A stretch of DNA of 64,000 nt from Dryas octopetala (lineage: Eukaryota; Streptophyta; Magnoliopsida; Rosales; Rosaceae): NCBI GenBank assembly GCA_963921425.1, contig OY992833.1:560501-624500 (forward strand), in the 5' to 3' direction. The translations under genes and the position numbers were made by a program. Below are positions 25,856 to 38,322 of this stretch, piece by piece (the stretch's first letter is position 1; each line of letters begins with the position of its first letter). The notes under the pieces are model-generated. The model saw nothing but the letters and a program-made list of their open reading frames with translations. It had not been told where the DNA came from and made no database searches.

Positions 25856-28800
25856 CTCTCCCTCAAGTTAGTGCATAGATATTGCACACGCTCAACTTGG
25901 ATAGCAATGTATGAAAAAAAACCACTAGTAACAGCATGAGTCATCACATCAGCCAACAGATCCACACTCCTAATATAAGGAACCTTTATCACACAAGAAT
26001 CTAGATTATCCTTGATGTAGTTCTTGTCAAGTTCAACGTGTTTGGTTCGATCGTGCTGTACTGGATTATTAGCAATCTTAATAGCCGCCGTGTTATCATA
26101 AAATAGCACTATCGGTTTTTGAGGACCATATCCAAGTTCACCTAAGAGGATTTTGAGCCAAGTAACCTCCGTAGTTCCATGGCGAAGAGCATGGTATTCG
26201 GCTTCTGCACTAGACAAAGATACTACATTATGTTTCTTACTCCTCCAAGTCACCAAATTGCCTCCAACAAATGACACATACCTTGAAGTAGACTTTCTAT
26301 CCAATCTGGATCTAGCAAAGTCAGAGTTAGTATATCCCACAATATCTAAGTGTCCATGCTTGGAGAACATAATACCTTTGCCTGGAGAAGACTTCAGAAT
26401 AACTAAAATACGATTCACTGTATCTATGTGTCGATTGCTCGAATTATGCATGAATTGACTCACCACACTGACTGCATATGATATGTCAGGTCTAGTATGA
26501 GCTAGATAGATCAGCTTCCCCACTAGCCTCTAATACCTCTCCTTGTTTGTTGGAACCTAATCATGATAGATAGTTAGACCATGGTTCACTTCGATAGGAG
26601 TATCCATAGGTTCACAGGCAGAGTTACTAGTTTCAGCAAAAGATCTAATATATACTTCCGTTGGGAGAGGAAAATTCCTTGCTTAGACCAAGACACTTCA
26701 ATGCCTAAGAAATATTTTATTACTCCGAAATCCTTCATTTCAAATTTCTTGGCCAAATAACCCTAAAGCTTCTCTATCTTACTTGCATATATTACTACTA
26801 GTAATAATCATGTCATAGACATAGACAATAAGCAAAGTAATATCATCATCATCCCGTTTATAGAACAGAGTGTGATATGTCAAGGCTTGCTTAAAGCCAT
26901 ATGCCTTCATGGAATAGCTCAACCTGTCAAACCAATCCCTCGGCGACTGCTTCAATCCATACAGCGCCTTCTTCAGCTTGCATACCTTACCTCCTTTTGG
27001 TGTAAATCCCGGAGGAGGATCCATATACACCTCCTATATCAGATTACCATGCAAAAAGCATTCTTCACATCCAATTGTCGTAATGGCCAATCCAAATGAG
27101 CTGCAAGAGAAAGTATAACTCTGATAGTGTTCATCTTGGCCACAGAAGCAAAGGTCTCTCAATAATCAATCTCATATGTCTGAGTGTAACCCTTGGCAAC
27201 CAACCTTGCCTTATACCTGTCAACAGTCTCATCTGACTTATGCTTCACTGTAAACACCCACTTACACCCCACTGTCTTCTTTTTTCGAGTTAACTCGACC
27301 ATTTCCCAAGTAGAGTTCTTCTGGAGAGCCTTCATTTCATCTACCATAGCAGACTTCCACTTGGGATCTCCAAGAGGTTCCTGAAAATGACTAGGAATAG
27401 ACACAGAGGACAACTGAAGGAAAAAGCTAAGTGAGACTTAGACAAACGATGATAAGAGACAAAATCAGACATGGGATAAACAATATTAGTTGACATGGCA
27501 TGGTAGTATGATAGTATCATCAAGGGGAGTACTAGAGTCACTAGGAGGCACATCAGTATCAGTTTTGTTCTTCCTGGTATAAACCTTTCCAAACAACGTG
27601 TCTGGCCGTTCAACCTCCAACTCATCACCCATTTCCCCTGGTTCAGTGTCACTCGAAATTCAAAATTTTTTTTCTGCCAACCACAAACGTTCCTCTTCCT
27701 TACTTCAAATCTCCCCCTAAAGAGGAGCCAGAGAAACCTCCCCAGGAAAATAAGAAACATGTTCACATAACTTAACATCCATGGACACATAGAATTTACT
27801 TGTGGGAGGATGAAAACATTTATACCCCTTTTGGGAATTGGAGTAACCTAGGAAGACACACTTAAGAGCCCGAGGATCAAGTTTGTTCCTGTGGAGAGAA
27901 TGAACATGGACATAGCAAACACAACCAAAGACCTTAGGGCCAAGATTGAGGGTAGAAGGAATAGAGTGAAACCGTGACAACATCCTTAATGGAATCTTAT
28001 AGTCAATAATACGAGAGGCATTCGGTTAATAAGAAAGACAGCGGTCATGACCGCATCAGCCCAGAAACGTTTAGGAACATGCATAGTAAAACATAAGGCC
28101 TGTGCCACCTCAAGAAGATGACGGTTTTTACGTTCTGCTATGCCGTTTTGTTGTTGCGTGTAAGCACACGTGGTCTGGTGAATGATGCCATGTTGTTAGA
28201 AGAAATCAATAAGAGACTAATTAACAAACTCCCGACCATTTTTCAGAATGGAATACCCGAACCTGATAATTAAACTGTGTGACAATCATTTTGTAAAATT
28301 GAGGAATAACATGAATAATCTCACTCTTAGACTTCAGCAAATACACCCAGCTCACCCGAGTACAGTCATCAATAAAAGACAAATATTTATGACTAGAAGC
28401 AGAAGAGGTAGAAAACGGACCCCAAACATCATTGTAAACACATGAGAAAAGAATATGACTTTTATTGAAACTTACTTTAAAAGGAACACGATGGTTTTTT
28501 GCATAAATGCATTGTTCACACCGTAAACTAGCAACATGAATATTGAGAAATAACCTTGGAAACAAACGTTCTAGATAAAAGAAACGATGGATGTCCTAGA
28601 CGACAATGCCATAAAATAATCTTCTCATGTTCAGACTTTCCTCTTTTAACTTGAAACTCACGGCTAGACTCTGACTGCAACTGTTTGGCCCCTTCTAAGT
28701 AGTCAAGTCCTCCCCTCTCTCTACCAGTGCCAGTCGTCGTCTTCGTGAGATTGTCCTGAAACACACAATGAGTAGAATAAAAGGTTACAGAACAATTAAG

Positions 28801-30668
28801 ACTCTTGGTAAGTTGGCTAATAGAAAGAAGACTATTAGAAAGGTTTGGTGCAAGCAACACATAAGACATGGATAGTGAAGGGGAAAGAGAGAAAGTCCCG
28901 GCCCCTGTAATCGGCATGGGAGTCCTATTGGCAACCCGAACATACTTAAAAGGCGGAGACATTAGAGATTTAAACAAGGAAGAATGACTAGTCATACGAT
29001 CAGTAGCCCTTGAATCAATAATCCAAGTATTGTTAGTAGAAGAAAGAAAGGTCAAACCAAAATTACCTCCATGAGAAGAAACTCGAGAAACCTGAGAAGC
29101 AGAAGAGAGAGAGGTGTCTGCAAGAGCAACCTGAGAAGATTTTTTGTTTTTCCTCACGGCTTGCTTAAGCTTATACTACTCCGGATAACCATGCTTCTTC
29201 CAACAAACATCTACTATATGTCGAGTACCATTACAATAAGTACAGAGACGAGCAGAAGGCTCAAAGGAACCAGCAAGAGGAGGTGGCTGAAAACTGCTCT
29301 TTTGGACCACCAGGGCTGAAGCCTCAAAACTATCTTCAGTGCTTATGGTGACATGTTGTTGTGTTTCGCGACGAACCAGTGAGTAGCTTCTTCTAGGCTT
29401 GGTAAAGGAGAAGCAGCCAGAACACGGCTGTTGACCTGATCCAAACTGTGATCAAGACCTGCAAGAAACATATAAACTCGATCCTCAGTGATACGCTTCC
29501 TCTCACTACTAGGAAATACCCCATTAGAGATCAGTGGAACACTGATGTCTATTAGGTTTGCGACCGATAAGGGCAGACGTGATATCTAATGTACCCTATT
29601 TTCAATATCGGTTTTTACCCGATGTTTATAAAAACTTAGACATCCTATTTATTGAATTTCCGATATTGTTAATAATTAATATATATCGAATTTTCAAGTT
29701 TCCGCTATCTACATGAATGGATTCCGATATGTAATGTACTTTCAATATCATTAGTTTTTTAAGAACTGACATTAAAGTGTATATTACATATCGGTTTGGT
29801 TATATTGTTCGATATTGTAAACTCAGCAAAAGCTATGTTTGGTAAGTTGTTACATCACTTTTTTTATTAAAGCGATATTTAATATTGTTAACACATCAGA
29901 GTTTTAAATAAAACCGATATATCTATATAGATTAGAAATCTGTTTGTCCGTTGTTTCAGATATTATAAGTCTTTTAAACATCATGTTTGAGCTACCATGT
30001 GATATAAAAATTATATTAGATATCGCTATTATTTTTTTTTTCCGATGTATATGCCTGTATAAATATCAGATTTAAGACATTAGATATCAGTGTTGAACGG
30101 ATATTGTAAATGTTTTTTAATTAAAAAAAATAAAATTAAAATGGATTGTTAGATATCAGTTTTTCCTGTCAAATATTTGATATAAAAATTCGAACATGCA
30201 CCATCCAATTTGTGCAATTTAAATGCTTCCATCAGTTTCATCCAACATTCTCATACAATATTTCCAACATCCAATTTCAACCATATTCAAGTTAACAAAA
30301 ATAAATTACAAATCCCTCAACAAGTAGGGATAACCCTAGCTAGCTAATCCATTTTTAACCCCCCTAAGAAACTTCAAAAATCTGCACAAAATATAAGGCA
30401 TGGCTAGTTCTAAATTATGCACACTAGTTAGCTAGCTAGCTAGTTCTAAATTCTGCCTTTTCCTTTACAAAAGATTGGAATGGCAGCACTAATACCATAT
30501 CCACAAAATGTACGTCAAAACAGTATACCAACATGCATGTCTAAAAATAATGCTCGGTGACATAGTCTCCCCACTCAACTCGGACTTCATCAATTCGGAC
30601 TTCATCAATAATGCATGTGTATCTACAGGAATATACCTTCATCTTGCAATAGACATTCATATATTTAC

Positions 30669-33600
30669 CTGGATAAACATCCTCTCTGCATCTCCAACTT
30701 TACCATTTTCTCTCAAAATAATTCCCTGCATAAGCATTAAAGAACTTAGCCAAGAAACTTGATTAGCTGACTTTGATTATATGTATTTACATACATGTAC
30801 ACAAAGCGGAAAACAGACTAATAACAATTTTTTTTTTTTAAAGGCAAGAAAGCAAAATGAAACCTTAGCCAAATAACCACGGAAGTCATTTGGATGACTA
30901 GAGATTAGCCGATCATAAACAGATACAGCATCACTGATATGGCCCCAATCTGAAAAGGCTTTTCCAAGAAGTAATTCGACCTGATTATTCATGGTATAAC
31001 CAAAAAAGAAAAAACGATAAAAAAAAAAAAAGAAAAGAATCAGAAATTGCATAGCTTGAAGCATTTGAACCCAAAAAATAACATCTCATGGTAAGAAAAC
31101 AATTGAACAAAAAAATTTTAAACTTAGAAAGAAGAAACAACGAGAGTGGTGCAGGGATAAATTTGGAATATCACAGATTTGTTTAAACTTGGCAAATCTT
31201 TTTGGTTTGGTTTAGTTTTTTATCACCTTAAAAACAAAAGTGCAATAACGGTTCAGTAGCCATTTCAGTGATGCCAAAATATGTAATATTTATATTATAG
31301 AAAACCATGACTCACTTGAATAGGGTCCACTTGCAAATCTGTTCCAGTTGTACTGCTTCCAGCCTTCGGATCTGAATTGTCTGCATTTATACGTTCTCGA
31401 GAAGCAAGAAGAAATTTAACAGCCTGCAAACCAAAATGAGGGGGAGGGGGGAACAAGTTTGATTTACTAGTTGTAAGAAACAGATTAAAGTAGGAGACAA
31501 TTGATTCAGAATTTCACAACATATAATTAAATAAGGGATCAGACAAATAAATCATGGTTGGTGCCAGTGTGCCAACCAGATTTCTTTGATTACCCAGAGT
31601 CAAGCCACAGTTCAACAGATTGGACGAGTTCATAAAATGATATAGCATAATCTAGAACAGGTAAAATCATCTTATAAGTTATAAGACATGTTTATTACCA
31701 TAAGAATTATCATCACCATGCTAAATTATTTGGACCCTAAGGACCTCGTTAAGAATGCTACCACAGATATATTTTAAAATGAAGGCTAGTGCCATTTTTA
31801 TTTCAATCCACAAGAATAATAGAAAACCTCATCTGGTTTTTTAGCAGCAAGTAATGCATTTGTAAGGCCGCGCAGAACGTCAAATTCGAGATCTTTAGAA
31901 ACCTGTCACAGAACAACAGAACATTCATGTACGACATTATTGAACTTATGTTAGTAATAGTCATGCATATTATCAACTAACTAATAACATCAATGCATCT
32001 TCCATGATATAAATGATTCGATTTCTACTTCTACCAAGCTCTTTCGATTGCTTTCTACATGAAGTTAGCTATTAGTGTGCACAGTTGTCAGAAGACTGAC
32101 CTTTGAAGAAACCTTATATGCAGCAGCACTCCCTTCACGGTTGCCCATTCGAATGCTCTCCTTTGGAACCACTCAACATCTTTACTGCAACAGGATGCCC
32201 ATTCGACAGCTCTCCTTTGAAAACAGAGCCATAACCTCCTTGACCGAGTTTATCTTTGAAATAACCTGTCATCTTCTTAATATCTAAATGTGAATACCTT
32301 CTCGGCATAAGATTCTTGTACGCGTTCAAGAATTCTTCCACTGTATCATCCTTTAGAAACTTTTTCCAAACACATCCCTGACCGAGTTTATCTTTGAAAT
32401 CAATTGTCATCGTCTTAATATCTGAAAATGAATACCTTCCTTGCATAAGATTCTTGCATGCTTTTAAGAATTCTTCAACAGCCTTTAGGAACATCTTCCA
32501 AATTTCCAATAGACTCCCTGGATCAGTTTATCTTTGAAATCAACTGTCATCTTCTTAAATTCTGAATATGAATACCTTCTTCGCACAAGATTATTGCATG
32601 CATTTGAGAATTTCTCAACTGCATCATCCTTTAAGAACTTTTTCCAATACAGTTTGTAGCTCAAGAAAATTGACAAAATAATAATGCCGGGTATCATTCG
32701 TGCGATCAGAGTCCATCCTGCCATAAGAGTACATGCAGGTATTAGAAGTTCAATCTGGATTGATATTTGCCTAAATGTATTCAAAGTTTTGATCCACGGA
32801 ACCTGCTGTGGAATCAAATTATTCCAAACTTTTACTTTTAAGAAAAAAAAAAGATTGTTTCTTTTTCTTGCATGTTCTTTTCAATTTAATTTCACCTTTT
32901 TGTAAAGAACATGATATATTGTTTAGAAGGACTTACCAGTGATCTTGGCGGCCTTTATGAAATCTGTGAAAACAGAATCAACGGAGAAATGATTTAGGTT
33001 CAAGGAAGGAAAGGAACTCAGAAATCAATCTTAGTGAGATAGCTATATATAGAACAAGCCCAACATCAAGTTTGGGCAAATTGAAAGTAATAAGGTGCAA
33101 CTCACATGATTAATTACAATTTGCTTTATTCTAATACTAGAGTACACAAAATGGAGCTAGTCAAACTTACCACGTTTCAAGTAATCACGAAAACCTGCAA
33201 AGTACAATAGTGTCAGTAAGAGATTCAAGAAGAAATATACATTCTAAAATAATAAAATCAACCTTCACATACTGAATTAGTGTGTCAAACTGATCAAAAC
33301 AATACTCACAATAGAAGGATTGGGACCGACTGTAGCAGTACTCGAGGGAGAGATAATTCTCAAATGAAAGAAGAAAACCCCTTTTCAACTGCTCACGGAT
33401 GAAAGAAAATGGAGGGACCTCCCCAGTTTCTTCTAACATGCTAAGAATGATGGACAAATTAGGACAACCGTGAAGATTCCCCACTCCATCTCCCAACATA
33501 ATGTAAGAATACGAAGAAGTATTTGTAAGAATGGCAACAAACTAAGGAGCTTCATCATATAGACAATAACTAAATAGAGAAACAAAGTAAAACCTCAATA

Positions 33601-34842
33601 AAAGCAGTAGAAGAATTCAGTAACAAAGGATGCACAATACTATGTTGTGTAACACACTATGACTCACCTCAAGAGCAGTTGGATCTTTTGGGGAGTTACT
33701 AAGTGTTGCTTCGTATTCTTTCAGCCTTGCCTGCCACAAATCAAAAGTAAAAATGTTCTTATCAACAATAATAAGTGTTAATGATCTTCTCATGATTCTT
33801 TCAAACACACAGTAAGAATCTATAGTTTATTAGGATTGGGCAAAAGAAAACAAAATAGAGTAAGCAATAGTGGAGAAATGCAGAAGTGATACAAAAATAG
33901 TATGATGACACAAGTGATAGAAAATTTGGAATTACTACATGACATGTATACTAAAGTATGCTACCATTGCACATAGACAATCCCATAAACAAAAGCAGTT
34001 CTCTAGATCTAGAGTTAGCTTAATGCCTTCGGTACTTTTACACATCTTTCAGAAATGATCTATACTGAAGTCAGGATCATTTTTATGCAAAAAATCTAAA
34101 CTAAACAAAAAGGGAAAAACATATTTCCTATGAGCATCACCTGAAGGGACACTTTCTCTTCTTCAGAAAGTTTATTATTGGTTACTGCAGCATCCTCAGT
34201 AGAACTGAAACTGAAAACTTGAAGACCATATCAAAATGAAATCATTCCTCAGAAATTACTCAACAATCAACTGCTAGATCGAATAAGAAGAAAAGAAAAT
34301 CAATAATAAAATACCAATTGATTCAACCCTTAAAGTAGTACAGGTTTGTTCCCAGAAACTAATTTTGCCTTCTTAGAGAAAATTTCAGAAGTTGTGATTT
34401 ACAAACATGCACACACACATGAGATAGAGGTTCAGTTTTATGACCTGTAACTAAATTGAAGCAATATGATAAATCATGTGGTCATGGCCAGACACAAGAA
34501 AAATAGAAACATAAGAATATTCCAATCTTAAAAGCCCTTTAATCTACTATGTCATACCTTCCGGAAGGAAAAAAGTCTCCAAAAGCAAAAACTAAACCAC
34601 AGACCACTACAGCTACACCTACTCCAATCTAATTCCATGAAAAACTTTGAATTAGTGATATGTGTACTGTGAAAAATCATTCGTAGCATTATTTATGTGG
34701 TTCCAAAAGAAAAAGAAGAAAAAGTGTACCTGTGTACCAAGTCCAATTGTTTTCTTCTCTGATTCAACAGGTGCATCATAGTCAATTGCCCCAAATTCCT
34801 TTTTTACCTCTGCTTTCTTCTGCTCAAGTGCTGAACTGAATT
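30669..34842 (-). pseudogene. SG1: Captured SLOW GREEN 1-like chloroplast TPR protein gene, partial
   Basis: Nine exon-like blocks on the minus strand, each with GT/AG borders: about 34842-34730 (EQKKAEVKKEFGAIDYDAP), 34630-34558 (membrane segment IGVGVAVVVCGLVFAFGDFF), 34217-34141 (NNKLSEEEKVSLQ), 33730-33668 (RLKEYEATLSNSPKDPTALE), 32140-32101 (EGSAAAYKVSSK), 31902-31828 (DLEFDVLRGLTNALLAAKKP), 31423-31316 (AVKFLLASRERINA), 30980-30864 (ELLLGKAFSDWGHISDAVSV) and 30725-30669 (IILRENGKVGDAERMFIQ). I recognise the order as that of SG1, a TPR protein needed for chloroplast development. The transit peptide, at least one middle TPR exon and the last exon are missing. The middle is replaced by LRK10-like DNA. 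As it lies inside CACTA-B it is a captured copy; most exons still read open. Confidence 0.8.
32135..33499 (-). pseudogene. LRK10-like receptor kinase fragment inside the SG1-like copy
   Basis: Minus-strand pieces of a rust-resistance-kinase Lr10/LRK10L-type receptor kinase. About 33499-33310 encodes an ectodomain piece (FSFIREQLKRGFLLSFENYL). Short exons follow near 33195-33172 (FRDYLKR) and 32965-32937 (FIKAAKIT). Then come a membrane segment (ARMIPGIIILSIFLSY, about 32700-32655) and the juxtamembrane plus glycine-loop region (YSHLDIKKMTGYFKDKLGQG, then GYGSVFKG). That last region appears about three times in a row, at about 32620-32530, 32490-32385 and 32340-32190. The remainder of the kinase domain is absent, so it cannot be active. 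It interrupts the SG1-like exons between 33668 and 32140 on the same strand, giving a two-gene mosaic within CACTA-B. Confidence 0.8.
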
Positions 34843-35559
34843 TTGTGCATAAGGGATGATATTTATTGGAAATAATACCAAAAACAATATATGAATAGGG
34901 AACCACCCAATCAGCCATTATGATATGCTAATGCAGCAACACACACGCATGCACGCGCATGCACACACATACATGATCATTAATTATTTGATAAAGAATA
35001 TGGTGTTAGGTAGGGCTGAATGGTGAAAAGGAATTTCATACACTCAACTTCTTCACTGTAGGGTAATGAATTAAATTATAATTTATTAATTATTATGTGT
35101 CAAGGGTATAACCATGAAAGCAGAGATCTTGCTGATACTGTAGTACTCTATCTGTGGAATTACTTGCAGAGAAAATGAAATGAGCTACTAGAGAAACACA
35201 ATACACAAGCTCGTTATCACAATACAGCTATATAGAGAAAAGGCAAACCTTATATAGCTCGTTATCACAATACACTCGCTGCAGCTCGCTCAGGCTCACA
35301 AGCTCCCAAGTCGACAGAAACTGTACACCTACCAAAGCTCCTGTGGTGCTGAAACCAAAAGCCAGAATCAGCACAAATAAAAACCCAAAATTCCTAAGTT
35401 AATTCACATAATCAATCATGCCAAGAAAACCACAGAAAACAGTTATGCAAGATCTGGGCTATTAACTAACAGCTACTGAAGAAATATAGTAAAGACAAAA
35501 CCCTACACTAATTCCAGCATACAGAGAAACCCACCAAACGAATGAACTCATTGAATTGA

Positions 35560-35988
35560 AAGAAACAAGAAAAAATGGGAATCTACTCCAGAACCTGCCA
35601 AAGAATGTTGAAAGGTCGTTATAGGCAATAAATTATGGTGAGGGCGATCTTCCCAGATCCCTAATTTCATGAAGCATACGAACCTAGCTAAGAAATCCAT
35701 AATTTGAAGAAAAACCTAAACAATAGAAAAGCCCAATTTTGAAACCCTAATTTCAGTAAAGAGAGAAGAGGACAGAGGGAAAGAGAGAACCCAGGATGAG
35801 ATAGAGAGAAGATCGAGGACAGAGAGAAAGAGAGAACCTAGGACGATGACTAATCTTACCTTTTGGCTGCAACCCAGGATGATGAGTGTGGCAGAGAAAG
35901 CTCTTGAGGGCCGACGATATGGCTAAGGTCAACTACGCGACGATGACAAGGCCGGACTGTGAGAACGGCGACGCCACGATGAGGGCGT

Positions 35989-36052
<64 letters not shown>

Positions 36053-36110
36053 TCAGGGTGAGAGGAGTGTGAGAGGAGTGTCTGAGCTATAGAGGGGGGA
36101 GTGTCGGGTC
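35560..36110. repeat. CACTA-B right arm, homologous to 37560-37980, with GA microsatellite
   Basis: A purine-rich stretch (many gagagaag / aaagagagaac phrases) that aligns in order with the CACTA-A arm at about 37560-37980; both contain tccataatttgaag- or tttcgag-type phrases and a gaggacagag..aaagagagaac pattern. A (GA)n run lies at about 35992-36049. It is probably the leader side of the captured transcription unit or the element's own promoter arm. Confidence 0.55.
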
Positions 36111-37236
36111 TAACTTAAGTCAAAACACTTAAGTTGTAACAAAAATTTTTATATTTGATTTTGAGTTGAAACAATTAATATCAGTTTATGGTTTAGATAT
36201 CGGTTATTGTAGAATTTTAATTTTTACCCAAAAATTTAGATATCGAATTTGAAAACTTGGCGATATATAAATGTATTTAGACATCATTTTTAGAAAACTA
36301 AAAATCCAACTGATATAAAAAACTTTGACAATATCAATTTGTTTTAAACCGATATATTTTTAGTGATATCTAATGGGGTATTTCCTAGTAGTGTCTGTTT
36401 TTCAGCATCAGCCGTACACTCCATATCATTAGGCCATCAATAATCTGACTCCAAAAAAATAGAGTTCAGCTCATTGTAGTACTTTGTGAGAGATCGACCA
36501 CCTTGACGCAATTGAAAGGTCTTCTTCATCAATTCATAAACCTGAGACGAATCAGAGGCATCAAGATAGCTCCTCTTAACAGCATCTCAAACCTCCTTCG
36601 TTGTTCCACACTGAACAAAATAAGACATGAGGTTAGGCATCATGGAGTTGATGAACCGTGACTTGATTAGTGCATCCTCAGCTTCCCACTCATCATAGGC
36701 AGGATTTGCCTCTGCTGGTGCAACCTTTCTCCCTGTAATATAGCCCTTCTTCTTTCTGCCGGCAATATGCATCTACAAAATCTTAGACCAAATGGGATAC
36801 TTTGTGCCATCCAGTTTGATATGGATGGGAGAAGAATTCTCCTGAATGGTCACAGTAGATGACACCTTATTCTCAAGGATCGGAGAGGACTTGGGGTCAA
36901 AACTGGATGATCTTTCGTCAACCATGTTTGTTGCAAAAGAAGATTGCAGCTAAGGTTTCTTGTAGAAGACGATTGTGGCTAGGGTTGGGATCAGAAAGTG
37001 CTGTTTGGCTAGGGCTGAGTGCGGCTAGGGCTAAAAAACTAGGGTTGCTGATTAACAAGAATCTGTTTGACTATGGTGCTGATCGGCTAGGGTTTGTAAG
37101 GTAGGCAGACATACGCAAAAAATAAGGGCTAGAGTTGCTCTTTGAAGGTTGCAGCAGCTACAAGGTTTCAGAATCAGGGTTTCAGCAAGAACAAAGATGG
37201 GCAGCGGAAAAGTCTTTGCCTTAAGGCCTAATACCA

Positions 37237-37397
37237 AATTAGAATATGGCTGGATGATTATAATTTCATATATCAAGATATATTTATACAAGAGTACAAA
37301 GACCAAATAGGGTAAGTCAACTATACATGGTAAGTCAACTATACAGCTATGACATTAACTCCTAGCTAAATAAGGAAAACCTATATACACGCTAACT
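37237..37397 (-). repeat. Copia-4 5' LTR
   Basis: 161 bp; the primer-binding site lies just to its left on the plus strand (37227-37236). Confidence 0.9.
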
Positions 37398-38319
37398 CCA
37401 CTCACCTTCAATTCAATACTCCCAGGTTGAGAAATGAATTTTCCCAAGAGAGTGAAGGAAACCCAAGAGATATCCAAGTAATCCAATCGAACCCTGTTGA
37501 AAATAGACCCACCAATAAAACTTAAAAACCAAGGAGAAAGAGAGAGAAACTGAAAACCAAGAAAACTAATAAAGGATTTTCCAAAGAACGTGGGGAAGCC
37601 CTAAATTCATAAAAAATCCATAATTTCGAGAAGCAAACGAACCTAAGAAAATCTCTAATTTGAAGAAAACCCAAAACAACAGCAAGAGAGAAGAGGACAG
37701 AGAGAAAGAGAACTCATGAGAGAAGAAGAGAACAAAGCGAAAGAGAGAACCTAGGAGAGATATATAGAAAGAAGAGGACAAAGAGAAAGAGAGAACCCAG
37801 GAGAGATGAGACTGAGCTTAATTACCTTTAGATGCCACAACACAGGAGGATCAGATAGTTCGTGCTTGACCACCGACGCCAAGGTCAACCGGCGGCAACT
37901 TCGACTTCGATGATAAGGTCTGAGTGAGAACAACAACCATAACCAGAGAGAAGGAGAGAATGGCAGTGAGTGTGTGTCTCAGTGAGGGTGAGAGAAGGAT
38001 CGTGTGACTATGTGAGTGTGTGTTTTTGTTTGTGTTTGGATGTGTTGGAAAACATAGTCAAAATTTTTAAGTAGTCCAAAAATTTTGATTCAACTTTTTT
38101 TTAGCTCCAACAAAGATATTAGTTAAGGGTTTAGATATCAATTTTTAATGAAAATGAAAAAATTAAGATATCGCAAAAATTATTAAAAATTATTAGGTGA
38201 TATCTTAATAAATTAAGATATCATCAAAAAAATTATCTAATATCTAAAATGTTTTAATATCAGTTTTTACAAAAATTGATATTAAACAAGTGATGTCTAT
38301 TAAGGTTTTTGTTGTAGTG
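37398..38319. repeat. CACTA-A right arm
   Basis: After the CCACT duplication of Copia-4 the CACTA-A sequence resumes. 37560-37980 resembles the right arm of CACTA-B, and 38090-38310 is packed with gatatc / agatatc subterminal repeats up to the terminus GTAGTG at 38319. No gene. Confidence 0.6.
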
Positions 38320-38322
38320 ACT

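Larger units (their letters stand above)
29504..36393 (-). mobile_element. CACTA-B, gene-carrying CACTA transposon
   Basis: 6890 bp. The ends are perfect inverted copies for about 25 bases (CACTACTAGGAAATACCCCA and on), and a 3-bp target duplication TCT flanks them (29501-29503 and 36394-36396). It splits the gag region of Copia-4. Subterminal agacatc / gatatc repeats fill 29540-30190 and 36170-36390. No transposase was recognised. The interior holds minus-strand exons of two host genes (SG1-like and LRK10-like), so this is a CACTA element with captured gene fragments. It is younger than Copia-4, which it interrupts. Its arms are related to those of CACTA-A. Confidence 0.93.
25684..37397 (-). 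mobile_element. Copia-4, Ty1-copia retrotransposon split by CACTA-B
   Basis: Minus-strand Ty1-copia element with short LTRs (25684-25855 and 37237-37397) and a 5-bp target duplication CCACT (25679-25683 and 37398-37402). A primer-binding site like TGGTATTAGG adjoins the right LTR on the minus strand. From right to left: gag (about 37000-36400, continuing beyond the CACTA-B insertion at 29500), protease (about 29060), integrase (about 28700-27700), reverse transcriptase (about 27420-26700) and RNase H (about 26520-25820). Without CACTA-B it is about 4.8 kb. It is broken in several places. The LTRs differ at about 5 aligned bases plus one 11-bp length difference. The LTR ends, fixed by the target duplication, are not the usual TG...CA. 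Confidence 0.93.
19647..38319. mobile_element. CACTA-A, CACTA transposon interrupted by nested insertions
   Basis: The left end is CACTACTACAAATACC and the right end (minus strand) is CACTACAACAAAAACC, 14 of 16 bases matching. A 3-bp target duplication ACT lies outside both ends (19644-19646 and 38320-38322). Inside both ends are many gatatc / agacatc subterminal repeats (19660-20150 and 38090-38310), as CACTA elements have. Without the Copia-4 insertion it is about 7 kb, further enlarged by a MULE MITE and a TRIM. No transposase was recognised, so it appears non-autonomous. Its arms resemble those of CACTA-B. Since 3-bp duplications arise by chance, the match alone is weak; the termini and subterminal repeats carry the call. 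Confidence 0.75.

Noticed and set aside
32135-33499. A working receptor kinase gene
   Set aside because: The catalytic loop, DFG and most of the kinase domain are absent, and it lies inside a transposon amid another gene's exons.
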